From the NCBI RefSeq assembly GCF_000190755.2, contig NZ_JH109152.1:868001-932000 (forward strand): 64,000 bases of DNA, given 5' to 3'. A program made the translations under genes and the position numbers. Each line of letters begins with the position of its first letter. Position 1 is the stretch's first letter. Positions 8,805 to 17,900 of the stretch are shown here, one piece after another. This stretch comes from Methylobacter tundripaludum SV96 (GTDB taxonomy: Bacteria > Pseudomonadota > Gammaproteobacteria > Methylococcales > Methylomonadaceae). A model generated the notes under the pieces. It was not told the DNA's origin and did no database searches. It saw only the letters and a list, made by a program, of their open reading frames with translations.

Positions 8805-9814
8805 CTGTGCCTAACCGGTTATTGCCCTGGCAACAACATCAGTGGGAGCATCTGTGCAGTTATATTGCGCAGGAACGCATTCCCCAAGCGTTACTCATTA
8901 CCGGCAATAAGGGGCTGGGAAAACAGCAGCTGGCCAATCAGTTCGCCGTCGCTCTGCTTTGCGCAACACCGCAGGCCAACGGCATGGCTTGCGGTGTTTG
9001 CAGCAGCTGTTTGCTGGTTAATGCCGAAACTCACCCCGATTTTATTCAGGTACAGCCCGAGGAACCCGGCAAAGGCATCGGTATCGGACAGATACGCAGC
9101 CTGATTACCCGGTTAACCTTAAAGCCCCAGTTTGAGACGTATCGCGTTGTTATTGTCAATCCGGCCGACAAGATGAACAATGCTGCGGCTAATGCATTCT
9201 TAAAATGCCTGGAAGAGCCGACCGAGCGCACTGTCATCATCTTAATCACCGAAAAACCGGCCAAATTGCCTGCGACTATCATCAGTCGTTGCCAGAAACT
9301 GGCCGTAGTGACACCGGATAAAGAAACTGTAGTCGAGTGGCTGGACAAGACATTGCAAAGCAAATCCCCCCTTTTACAAAGGGGGGATTTGCTTTGCAAT
9401 GTCTCTTTAGCGCAGGGAGCGCCTTTACTGGCGCTGGATTATGCCAATGATGAGACATTAACCTTGCGTAATGAAAGTTTCAATGCCTGGATGGCAATAG
9501 CAAAACAGCTTAAATCCCCGGTCATTATTGCCGAAGACTGGCACAAGCTACCCGCATCGCCGTTAATATTCTGGATTACATCCTGGATTATCGACTTGAT
9601 TAAGTGTTCATATCACACCAAGGTCGAAAATTTATATAATCCGGACTTAAGTGAGCCGTTGCAAGGACTGTCCCAACGACTAGAATTAAAAGGACTATAT
9701 AAGTTGTATGATCTATTATTGGCGAGTCGGCAACGACTGGATACCCAGATCAACAAGCAGTTATTGTTTGAAGAAATTTTAATACAATGGCACGAACTTA
9801 ACCGGAGTAAATGA
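8801..9814 (+). CDS. holB: DNA polymerase III subunit delta'
   Basis: HolB is the delta' clamp-loader subunit. I place the start at GTG 8801, which overlaps the tmk stop by 4 nt and yields about 337 residues; an in-frame ATG at 8756 would overlap tmk deeply. The AAA-type N-terminus reads TGNKGLGKQQLA, and the zinc module has Cys residues in the segment around GMACGVCSSC. Conserved FLKCLEEP and TIISRCQ follow. A 55-nt palindromic repeat (9349-9403) lies in frame inside the gene and is translated around residues 184-201. Confidence 0.93.
   Translation: MTVPNRLLPWQQHQWEHLCSYIAQERIPQALLITGNKGLGKQQLANQFAVALLCATPQANGMACGVCSSCLLVNAETHPDFIQVQPEEPGKGIGIGQIRSLITRLTLKPQFETYRVVIVNPADKMNNAAANAFLKCLEEPTERTVIILITEKPAKLPATIISRCQKLAVVTPDKETVVEWLDKTLQSKSPLLQRGDLLCNVSLAQGAPLLALDYANDETLTLRNESFNAWMAIAKQLKSPVIIAEDWHKLPASPLIFWITSWIIDLIKCSYHTKVENLYNPDLSEPLQGLSQRLELKGLYKLYDLLLASRQRLDTQINKQLLFEEILIQWHELNRSK
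9349..9403. repeat. Perfect 55-nt palindromic element inside holB
   Basis: The arms 9349-9374 and 9378-9403 are exact reverse complements (26 bp) around the 3-nt loop TAC. The centre is C6-TTT/AAA-G6. It has the look of a dispersed palindromic repeat that landed inside an essential gene without breaking the frame, and it encodes the segment SKSPLLQRGDLLCN. Confidence 0.9.
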
Positions 9815-10167
9815 CCATGGCAGATGCAGGGCCCGGACAAGGCATATTGTCCCTTTCAATTAAAGATAAAAACGCTTTGTATGCAGCCTACATGCCTTTT
9901 GTCACTAACGGCGGGTTGTTTATTCCGACCAATCGTGAATATGAAATGGGGCAGGAAGTCTTTATGCTGCTCAATTTAATGGAAGAAACCGAACGGTTGC
10001 CGATAGCCGGAAAAATAATCTGGATAACGCCGCCTGGCTCGGAAGGCTATAGAGCCAGTGGCGTTGGCGTACAATTTAGCGACCAGGACGGCGGCGTGTC
10101 ACGCAACAAAATAGAAAACTATCTGGCCGGTGCTTTAGAGGGTGACCGTTCGACGCATACAATGTAA
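9811..10167 (+). CDS. pilZ: PilZ domain protein, type IV pilus type
   Basis: This 118-residue protein matches the single-domain PilZ of type IV pilus assembly, which is encoded after holB in many gammaproteobacteria. Visible features are FVTNGGLFIPT, the YEMGQEVFMLLNLM strand region and the ASGVGVQFSDQDGG ending. The RxxxR motif needed for cyclic-di-GMP binding is absent, as in the pilus-type PilZ. Start is ATG 9811 (ATGA overlap with holB) or ATG 9817. Confidence 0.88.
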   Translation: MTMADAGPGQGILSLSIKDKNALYAAYMPFVTNGGLFIPTNREYEMGQEVFMLLNLMEETERLPIAGKIIWITPPGSEGYRASGVGVQFSDQDGGVSRNKIENYLAGALEGDRSTHTM

Positions 10168-10177
10168 ACAAGACAAA

Positions 10178-10244
10178 AGGCGAAAGGCTAAGGGCAGACG
10201 TTGACGCCCAGGTTTTTTCGCCTTTAGCCCTTAGCCTTTCGCCT
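10178..10244. terminator. Long inverted repeat between pilZ and tatD
   Basis: 18-nt arms at 10178-10195 and 10227-10244 are exact reverse complements (AGGCGAAAGGCTAAGGGC and its complement) with a 31-nt loop, followed by GCTTTTAT. It could stop transcription after pilZ, but the same kind of sequence also fits a dispersed palindromic repeat. Confidence 0.5.
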
Positions 10245-10263
10245 GCTTTTATAAAAAACTTTC

Positions 10264-11079
10264 ATGTTAATAGACTCCCATTGTCACCTGGATCGTATCG
10301 ATCTGGCTCCCTATCAAAATGATTTTGCCTGTTTCATGCACGAAGCGGCAAACAGCCAAATTGAACACCTGTTATGTATCGCGATAGATTTGGAAGCTTA
10401 TCCGGCAATGCTGGATTTGGTGACTCCTTATCCGCAAATATCGGTAACCGTGGGTGTGCATCCCAATGTTCAGGATGGTCAAGATCCCAGCGTTGAAGAA
10501 CTCATCGCTTTAGGCCAATCCGACAAAGTTATCGGCATAGGCGAAACCGGCCTGGATTATTTTCGTAGCGAAGGCGATTTAAGCTGGCAACACCAACGTT
10601 TCAGAAATCATATTAACGCCGCAAAAGCGTTGAAAAAACCGTTGATTATCCACACCCGCGAAGCCAAACACGATACGCTACGCATGCTGGAAGAAGAGGG
10701 TGCTAGCGAAGTAGGTGGGATTATTCACTGTTTTACCGAAGACTGGGAGTTCGCCAAAAAAGCCTTGGATTTGAATTTTTATATTTCCTTTTCCGGCATC
10801 GTCACCTTCAACAGCGCCAAGGAAATCCAGGAAGTCGCCAAAAAAGTACCCGCAGACCGCTTCCTTATCGAAACCGACTCGCCCTATCTGGCACCCGTAC
10901 CCTTCCGCGGCAGACCCAACTATCCAACCTACGTACGCTACGTTGCAGAAAAACTGGCAGAGTTGCGCGGAACGACGATCAATAAAATTGCAGAAACATC
11001 GACTGAAAATTTTTATCGATTATTCAAACTTGCACAGTCTTCAATTATCGTAGGCCGGAATAAGACCACCCAAGCGTAG
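10264..11079 (+). CDS. tatD: TatD family metal-dependent deoxyribonuclease
   Basis: This 271-residue TIM-barrel hydrolase has the metal-binding DSHCHLD start, the GIGETGLDYF motif, an IIHTREA histidine, GIIHCFTE and ETDSPYLAP. The protein is closest in pattern to YcfH/TatD enzymes, which are 3'-5' exonucleases or D-aminoacyl hydrolases. A ycfH-type gene following holB is the common gammaproteobacterial order, so the YcfH subgroup is likely. Confidence 0.92.
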   Translation: MLIDSHCHLDRIDLAPYQNDFACFMHEAANSQIEHLLCIAIDLEAYPAMLDLVTPYPQISVTVGVHPNVQDGQDPSVEELIALGQSDKVIGIGETGLDYFRSEGDLSWQHQRFRNHINAAKALKKPLIIHTREAKHDTLRMLEEEGASEVGGIIHCFTEDWEFAKKALDLNFYISFSGIVTFNSAKEIQEVAKKVPADRFLIETDSPYLAPVPFRGRPNYPTYVRYVAEKLAELRGTTINKIAETSTENFYRLFKLAQSSIIVGRNKTTQA

Positions 11080-11169
11080 CGCGCGGTGGCGTTTCCGGCG
11101 AGTTTGGGTGGTGTTTGCCGGAAACACCAGTTCTCGCTGCCGCTTGAACCGGCTTATTCCGGCCTACGG
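11050..11169. repeat. Palindromic repeat after tatD, copy A of a 62-bp direct repeat
   Basis: The outer parts form an inverted repeat: TAGGCCGGAATAAG starts near 11050 and CTTATTCCGGCCTA ends near 11166. The right portion (11108-11169) is nearly identical to 13236-13297, differing at about three positions. The downstream end of the DUF2971 gene lies inside this repeat. Confidence 0.85.
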
Positions 11170-11992
11170 GACTTTTTTGGACACACCACGGACCGTGTTA
11201 TTGATACATCGGAGCTAGATGTCGCATGCTGCAGTTGTTCTTTTAAGCCGAGGTCATCAAGGGCAACAGCGGTGTGCTTTCCCAGCTCAAGTTCGACGAC
11301 TGGCAACGGGTTGTACCCAAGAACTTTGTACGGAATGTCTCGACCATTGGAACTGCGCAGACGAACTTCCTGTGAGATGCCTTCACCGTTCTTCACTTCA
11401 GCAGACACTGGCTCAATGACGATCAGTCGCCATTCATTCTCCTCGCGAAATCGATGCTCCTTGACGAGGGGTGCCAAAGTCCATAACCCAAGTGCCGTCC
11501 AATGGATGGCGCGTTGCCGCAGGCGAAAGGCTGTGTCGTTATTATGCCCCAGCACTGAGATCCGCTTAAAAAGAAGATCAGTTGATTCAATGAAGGCGCG
11601 AAGAAGCTTGTCTTGCTCCTCAATGTCGTAGATTACAGGATGTAAGAGCGTTCCCGGGATCTCAAGTAGCTTCGGGTTGAACGCCAATGCAAAGCCGGTG
11701 CCAGCACTCGCGTAAGTTTTCCAGTGTGTGCTCGCGTCTGTGTTCGTGCGAAACGATGTCACGTATGTCTTCAGACCCAAGATGGCGGCTGTTGGAGATG
11801 TCGCTGAATTGAGGCATGGAACAATATCGCCCAAGAATGAGGCATCACCTTCGATTTGACCTGACTCAATGAGCTGCGTTGCTCTTGTGAGCGCGTACCG
11901 CATCTCTGATTGATCCTCTAAAGCCGTAGCGAGACTAGCCCACAATGATCGCGTTTGCAGGATCCCATTTAGATCGGTGAAGTGATAAGTAG

Positions 11993-12592
11993 TTACGCAA
12001 AAGTTATTTGGAATTTTTTACCGATGTCACTCAGGATTTCCAACACCCACTTTTTCAAGTGTCCGTAACTTTGATAGGCATCAAGCGGCAACCATTCGTA
12101 CTTAACTTTACGCCAGAGTATTTCGATCAGGTTCAGCTCCGGGCTGTAAGGCGGAAGAAAATGCAAGCACACACCACGTTGTTGCCAGCCCGCCAGCTTT
12201 TCTTTGAATACGCCGCTACGATGAATGGAAGCATTATCCAACACCACACAGCACGGCACTTTAGTTTCTTCGTACTTGCCTGCATACGTTTCGACAAACG
12301 CATCAAAGGCATTGACAACCGTATCCGTTGTCACCGATTGTTCGGAGCTGTGGAAAAACAGATCATTGCTGCGACTCAAAAAACCTAACACATTCATGCG
12401 CTTGCTACGATAGCAGGGTATTTGTCGGGTCTCGCCAATCCGTTGCCATCCATAGGGTACACAGGGTGTCGTGCTAAATCCGGATTCGTCAAAGTAGTAA
12501 AGCTTCAATTCCCCATCATCCTCTTGCTGTTTCAAGGCCTTCAGATATGCCTTATCACGTTGGAAATCTGCTTCATTACGCTTTCCCTTCAC
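11993..12592 (-). CDS. IS630 transposase, catalytic part (orfB)
   Basis: The DDE catalytic residues are visible: Asp in YYFDESGF, Asp in VVLDNASIHRS and Glu in PELNLIEILWRKVK. It overlaps orfA by 4 nt in the -1 frame. The separate GTG start shown here (giving MKGKRNEADF) is probably not the main one; full-length transposase would come from slippage on the A7 run in orfA. Confidence 0.88.
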   Translation of the reverse strand: MKGKRNEADFQRDKAYLKALKQQEDDGELKLYYFDESGFSTTPCVPYGWQRIGETRQIPCYRSKRMNVLGFLSRSNDLFFHSSEQSVTTDTVVNAFDAFVETYAGKYEETKVPCCVVLDNASIHRSGVFKEKLAGWQQRGVCLHFLPPYSPELNLIEILWRKVKYEWLPLDAYQSYGHLKKWVLEILSDIGKKFQITFA

Positions 12593-13062
12593 TGATTGCC
12601 GACAACGTTTCCAGGCATAGGCACTTTTTTTAAAATTCGTTTAAAGGTGTCAAGGCTGGCTTCCTTGCCCGTCTCCTCCAGCAATCGTGCTGCGGCGGCC
12701 TTGGGCTGGTGTGGGTTTTTGTCAATATAGCCCAGAAAAACGGCTTGTTCCTCAACCGTGAAGCGCACAGGCCTACCGCTTCGTGGACAATCGTAAAGCC
12801 CTATTAATCCCTCTGTTTCCCATTTGTCTAACCATGAGCTGACAGTCTCATGCTGGGGCTCAAACAATTCGCTCAGCCGTGCAATTACATACCTTCTATT
12901 ATTCAATAAGATAGCATGTGCCCGTTGTCTAACCCGGAATAATGGGTGGTTACGATAGGCTTCGGTTAACGTTACTTCCTCTTCCGGGGTCAGTTTGGCG
13001 ATGAATTTCAGGTGGACTCCTAATTTTTGTCTGTTATTGCAATCGTTTCCAGTTTGACACAA
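12589..13062 (-). CDS. IS630 transposase, N-terminal part (orfA)
   Basis: This part carries the helix-turn-helix DNA-binding region (LSELFEPQHETVSSWLDKW) and the linker GLYDCPRSGRPVRF. The first in-frame start is TTG at 13062, but a CTG about 48 nt downstream has AGGAG correctly placed, so the exact start is open. Near its end, seven A residues (T7 at 12625-12631 on the + strand) precede an out-of-frame tail. A -1 shift there continues as SAYAWKR into orfB, the canonical IS630 reading. Confidence 0.85.
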   Translation of the reverse strand: MCQTGNDCNNRQKLGVHLKFIAKLTPEEEVTLTEAYRNHPLFRVRQRAHAILLNNRRYVIARLSELFEPQHETVSSWLDKWETEGLIGLYDCPRSGRPVRFTVEEQAVFLGYIDKNPHQPKAAAARLLEETGKEASLDTFKRILKKVPMPGNVVGNQ

Positions 13063-13235
13063 TAAATTTACTTCCTAATAACTTTCGCATTACTACTTAG
13101 AGAGGCCCTGCCAATGGTGTGAATGGAGAGTTCTTGAGAGCAGTACAAATTGCCTCGGCGAACTGGGCTTCGACTTGCTTAAAATCTATCAAGGGCATGG
13201 TCTTGCTCCAAGTTGACCTGGACGGATAACGTAAA

Positions 13236-13297
13236 GTGGTGTTTGCCGGAAACGCCAGTTCTCGCTGCCGCTCAAACCAGCTTATTCCGGCCTACGG
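13236..13297. repeat. Copy B of the 62-bp direct repeat
   Basis: It starts GTGGTGTTTGCCGGAAACGC and ends at CTTATTCCGGCCTACGG, matching copy A at 11108-11169. Because the copies lie on either side of the DUF2971/IS630 block, that block could have entered or could be lost by recombination between them. Confidence 0.85.
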
Positions 13298-13299
13298 AA

Positions 13300-14160
13300 T
13301 TAACTGACAGTCCTACCAATCAACTCCCCCAACTTAACCGTTTTTTCCGCTTTAAACTCGGCATCCCACTCCGCCTTATCTTTGCCAAACAAAACAATAA
13401 TCGTAGATCCCATATTAAACCGCCCCATTTCTTCGCCGATTTTCAGCGTAGGCGCATCATCGTCATACTGCCAATTTTGCACTGAAGTAATGCTAGGCGG
13501 CGTGACTACGCCGTGCCAAACTGTCTCCACGCTGGACACGAAGATTGCGCCGACCAGGATCAAGGCCATCGGGCCTGAATCCGTGTCGAATATGGCGGCG
13601 ACGCGCTCGTTCCTGGCGAATAATCCGGGGACGGAATTGACGGTGGCCTCATTGACGCTGAACAAGCGGCCGGGGATATGCACCATTTCCTTTAAGGTGC
13701 CGGTCAACGGCATGTGCAGGCGGTGATAGTCTTTGGGTGACAGGTAAATAGTGGTAAATATGCCGTTATTAAACGGTTCGGCGCGGGCTGCATCGCCGCC
13801 CAGCAAGTCGGTCGCGGTAAAGCTTTTGCCTTTGGCCTGGAAGATTTGGCCGTCGGTGATGTCTCCGGCTTGGCTGACTGCGCCGTCGGCTGGGCAGACG
13901 ATCGCGTTTCTTTCGCTGCTGAGCGGTCTAACGCCGGGTTTTAGTTCGCGGGTAAAAAAGTGGTTAAAGCTCTTGTAGGCATTGATGTCCGGTTCCCGCG
14001 CTTCATCCATGTTGACCCCGTAATGCTTGATGATCTGCTTGATAAACAGGTTCTTCCAGGTCTTGTTTTCGCAGTGGGTCAGTTTGCTCATCAGGCTGGA
14101 CAGGGCGTGATGAGGTAAAACGTATTGGGGCAGGGTGGTCAGGGCTTCTTTAAAATTCAT
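13300..14160 (-). CDS. psd: Phosphatidylserine decarboxylase proenzyme
   Basis: Psd makes phosphatidylethanolamine at the inner membrane. The 286-residue proenzyme has the conserved PADGAVSQ segment, the FTTIYLSPKDYHRLHMP motif with its catalytic His, and an MGST sequence near residue 250. Self-cleavage before the Ser creates the pyruvoyl cofactor; the usual LGST is MGST here. The start overlaps the stop of the upstream FlhB-like gene by 4 nt. Confidence 0.96.
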   Translation of the reverse strand: MNFKEALTTLPQYVLPHHALSSLMSKLTHCENKTWKNLFIKQIIKHYGVNMDEAREPDINAYKSFNHFFTRELKPGVRPLSSERNAIVCPADGAVSQAGDITDGQIFQAKGKSFTATDLLGGDAARAEPFNNGIFTTIYLSPKDYHRLHMPLTGTLKEMVHIPGRLFSVNEATVNSVPGLFARNERVAAIFDTDSGPMALILVGAIFVSSVETVWHGVVTPPSITSVQNWQYDDDAPTLKIGEEMGRFNMGSTIIVLFGKDKAEWDAEFKAEKTVKLGELIGRTVS

Positions 14161-14441
14161 GGCTGGTAATTGTCGGGTGTTTTGCCGCTTAAGAAATACG
14201 CAAACGCGATAATTTCCGCGACGGCAACATAGAGTTCATTGGGGATTTCATCGCCTAACGGAATTTGAGCCAGAATTCTTGCCAATTCCGGCTCGGTTTG
14301 TAGCGGTATTCCGTGGAGTTCGGCGATTTGCAGGATTTGTTCTGCGGTAAGGCCCGAGCCTTTGGCGGTAACCTTGGGCGCATTTTTGCCGTCGTATTTT
14401 AATGCGATGGCAATGTCCGAGGTGTAATAGGTCTTAGCCAT
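14157..14441 (-). CDS. FlhB C-terminal-like small protein
   Basis: This 94-residue protein resembles only the cytoplasmic tail of FlhB/EscU export-switch proteins: IALKYDGKNAPKVTAKG, then IPLQTEPELARILAQIPLG and IPNELYVAVAEIIAF. The membrane domain is absent, and the autocleavage motif NPTH is replaced by YTSD, so it is not expected to self-cleave. Such stand-alone homologues occur beside flagellar genes in some bacteria, but none lie here; it is instead coupled to psd. Its role is not known. Confidence 0.8.
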   Translation of the reverse strand: MAKTYYTSDIAIALKYDGKNAPKVTAKGSGLTAEQILQIAELHGIPLQTEPELARILAQIPLGDEIPNELYVAVAEIIAFAYFLSGKTPDNYQP

Positions 14442-14447
14442 GATGCC

Positions 14448-14837
14448 TTACGGCAGCGTAACCAGTTCCGGTGCTTGCCAATCGGGATTTCTGTGTTCCA
14501 CGACGACGGTGGTGTAGATGCCGCCGCGCACATTGAATTCAGCGCGGATGCGCATGAAATTGGGCGCTGTGGCTTTTACGATGTCATCAAGGATTTCATT
14601 GGTGACCGCTTCATGGAACGCGCCTTGATCTCTGAATGCCCACATGTACAGTTTAAGCGCTTTGAGTTCCACGCACAGCGCGCCGGGTACGTATTCGATC
14701 TGGATGGTGGCAAAATCCGGTTGGCCTGTTTTCGGACACAGGCAGGTGAACTCGGGTACATCAATGCGGATAGTGTAATCACGACCCGGTTGCGGGTTGT
14801 CGAAAGTTTCCAGATCTTTGCTTGGTTGTGTTGTCAT
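14448..14837 (-). CDS. queF: NADPH-dependent 7-cyano-7-deazaguanine reductase
   Basis: QueF reduces preQ0 to preQ1 in queuosine synthesis. At 129 residues this is the short YkvM-type enzyme. The catalytic Cys is in [14 protein letters not shown], and the QueF signature with Glu/Asp residues follows ([20 protein letters not shown]). It leads a minus-strand group with the FlhB-like gene and psd, and is divergent from smc across 131 nt. Confidence 0.95.
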   Translation of the reverse strand: MTTQPSKDLETFDNPQPGRDYTIRIDVPEFTCLCPKTGQPDFATIQIEYVPGALCVELKALKLYMWAFRDQGAFHEAVTNEILDDIVKATAPNFMRIRAEFNVRGGIYTTVVVEHRNPDWQAPELVTLP

Positions 14838-14968
14838 CTTCTGCTTATATTAAAGGTGGTGTGTATATCGAAAGTAGGCTTTAGGCGAAAAAATTCGATA
14901 CTCGGCTAATTATCGTTAATAATAGTCAGTTATTTTAATTCAACTGTTGGGATATTCATACCAGTACT

Positions 14969-17900
14969 ATGAAACTTGAAAAAATCAAACTTTCGGGTTT
15001 TAAATCCTTTGTTGATTCAACGGTCATACCGATTAGCGGTAATTTGACCGCCATTGTCGGGCCTAACGGTTGCGGTAAATCCAACATTATCGATGCTGTG
15101 CGCTGGGTGATGGGCGAAAGTTCCGCCAAACATTTGCGCGGCGGCAGTATGGCTGATGTGATTTTTAACGGCTCGTCGGGACGCAAACCGGTCAGCACGG
15201 CTTCGGTCGAGCTGGTTTTTAATAATACCGACAGCAAGTTGGGCGGCGAATATTCGCAATACGATACCATTGCGATCAAGCGTCAAGTCAGTCGCGACGG
15301 TACCTCGGTGTTCATGCTGAACGGTTCGCGTTGCCGCCGTAAAGACATCACCGACATATTTTTGGGCACCGGTCTGGGATCGAGAAGTTATGCGATCATT
15401 GAGCAGGGCACTATTTCCCGCATGGTCGAAGCCAAGCCGGATGAGTTAAGGGTTCATATCGAGGAAGCGGCGGGCGTGTCCAAATACAAGGAACGTCGCA
15501 GCGAAACCGAAACCCGGATGAAACATACCCGCGAGAACCTGGAGCGGCTTGATGATCTGCGCGACGAAGTTGAAAAGCAAATCAAGCATCTGCAAAAACA
15601 GGCCGAAAAAGCCGAAAAATATACCGAGCTTAAAAAACAGGAACGCCAATATCGATTAGAGTTGCTGGCGATGCGTTGGAATACCTATCATCAGGCCGCG
15701 AAACAACTGGATGCAAAATTGCAGGAAGTGGCTCACGAGCATAACCGCTTGTTTGTAGAATTGCGCGACATTGATAACAGCATTGAAGCCAAACGCGCCG
15801 ACCATAAAGCCCAGCAACAGCAGACCAATAGCTCTCAGGGCGATTATTACCAGATCGTCGCCGAAGTCAGCGGTCTTGAGCAGACTATCAAGCACAGCGA
15901 AAGCAGCCGCGAACAAACCAGCGTCGAAATTAATCGTTTGCGCCAGCAGGCCGACCAGTCGTTAGCAGAACTCGAAGCCGATGTGCAGCAGCTGGAAGAA
16001 ATTAAAGCCGCTTTGTTTGAAGCGGAAGAAGCGTTGATTGTCGCCGAGGAAAGGCAGGAAGACGTTTTATATAACCAGCAGGAAGTCCAGCAGCAAAAAA
16101 GCGCGTGGCAGGAGCAGTGGGAAACCTATCGCACGACCAGTTCAAGCTATAAAGAACAGGCCGAGGTGCAGCGGGTCAAAACCGTGCAGCTGGAAAACCA
16201 GAATCGCCAGTTGCAGGTTCGTCTGGATAAGTTGCACGGCGAGCGCAGTGAGCTGGAGTCCAGCGACTTGCAAAGCGAGATTGAATCGCTGGATACGGGC
16301 ATCGAAATCATTGAAACGCAGCGCGCCGATCTTCATCAGCAGCTTGAAGATTTGCATCAGCAGATACGCGAGCAGCGGCAACAGATCAAGCAGTATCATG
16401 ACGGGTTGCATACGCACCGCTCGGAAATGCAAAGCGTCAAAGGCAAAATCACCTCGCTGGAATTATTGCAGCAGCATGCGATGGGTAAAGATAATAAACA
16501 CCTGCGCGCATGGCTGGAGTCCGTGGATTTGGTCGAAAACCAGCGACTTGCCGAGTTTCTGGACGTGCAGGCTGGCTGGGATACGGCGGTTGAAACGGTG
16601 TTGGGCAGTTACCTTGAGGCGATTTGCATAGAAAGCGCCGACCAGATTATTCCGGGCTTGCAGCGTTTGACCGACGAGTCGTTAATGTTGGTTGAAACTG
16701 GAGACTTAGCCGGTGCAAAGCCCTCTCCAGAGGGAGAGGGTTGGGTGAGGGGAAATCAGCAGGAAAAAAGTTTATTTAGATCCCCTCATCCCAGCCTTCT
16801 CCCTGAGGGAGAAGGGGCGGTTTTGCTGGATAAGGTAAAAGCGCCGTGGGATTTAAGCAACCTACTGTCCGGTGTTTACTGCGTCGATGATGCCGAAACG
16901 GCAAGAACTTTATCCTCCCAATTAAAACCGCATGAATCGGTAATTACCCCCGACGGCACCTGGTTCGGTTCCGGCTGGATAAAAATAATCCGCGCCAAAG
17001 ACAGTAAAACCGGCGTGTTGCAGCGCGAAAAAGAATTGCGCCTGTTAAAGCAGCGTCAGGAAGAGCTGCATATCGAAATCGAAGCGTTTGAAGACCAGTT
17101 GGAAACTGCCGAAACCGGCTTGAAAGATGCGGAAGTCACGCGCGAATCGATTCAGCAACAGGATAATAGCCTGGGAAGTGAGCTGTCGGTAAAAAGCGCC
17201 GAATTCAGTGCGCATTCGGCCCGGCTGGAACATCAGCAACGCCGTCTGGAGCAGGTCTGTAACGATATTGATGAGTTAAGCCGCGAGACCGCCGATAATG
17301 CCGAGACTATCGCCGAATACCAGTTGTTGTTGGAACAGGCCGAGCAGAGCATGGAACAGCAAGAGCAAAACAAGCACAGTCTGGAGGCGTTAAATCAGGA
17401 GCTGCAATCCGAGCAACAGCGTGTCGACCAATCCGCCAATGAAGCCAGACAGCAGGTTTACAGCATCAAGGCGCAAATTGAATCGTTACGTTCTTCCGAA
17501 ACCTTAACGGGTAAACAGCTGGAGCGTTTGCGGCTGCAACATCAACAATCGGTCGAACGCATTGCCGATCTGGAGCTTAATCTGCACCAAACGCTGACCC
17601 CGATGGACGAGGAAAAAAAGCAGCTGGAGCAGATGGTTGTGGACAAGGAACAACTAGAGACGCGTTTGAAGAAACAACGCCGGCTTCAGGAAGACCTCGA
17701 AGCGGAAATAACCCGCTTATCCGAGGAACACATCCGGGTGCAGCGAGCCTTGGAAAAGCAAAAAGAAGCGCTGGATACGATTCGTTTTGAATTGCAGGAA
17801 AGCAAAGTGCGCCAGCAAACCGTCAACGAGCAGCTTAAAGAAATCGATGCGGATGTCGAGCAGGTATTGCAAAGCTTGCCGGAACAGGCGGAAGAAAACA

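Larger units (their letters stand above)
11988..13097 (-). mobile_element. IS630-family insertion sequence, copy 1 (1110 bp)
   Basis: The ends begin AGTAGTTACGCAAAAGTTAT and, on the other strand, AGTAGTAATGCGAAAGTTAT, giving imperfect inverted repeats of about 26 bp. The element is flanked by TA at 11986-11987 and 13098-13099, the IS630 target duplication. A second 1110-bp copy lies at 33596-34705 in the opposite orientation with only a handful of visible differences, so at least one moved recently. Confidence 0.93.
11154..13198 (-). pseudogene. DUF2971-like gene interrupted by IS630-type element
   Basis: The main part (11154-11987) encodes a DUF2971-type protein, recognisable from YHFTDLNGIL near the start and SFRTNTDASTHW with a following GTGFALAF. 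The family's function is unknown. The first 33 codons lie beyond the element: ATG at 13198-13196, with GGAG about 8 nt upstream, reading MPLIDFKQVEAQ down to position 13100. Removing the element (11988-13097) and one TA copy joins GPL to YHFTD in frame and gives 310 residues. Most of the coding sequence is otherwise undamaged, so the disruption appears recent. The block is bracketed by a 62-bp direct repeat. Confidence 0.85.

Noticed and set aside
11086-11631. Open plus-strand frame of 181 codons
   Set aside because: It lies opposite the DUF2971 coding sequence and begins in a palindromic repeat; its Ser/Arg/Cys-rich product has no family features.
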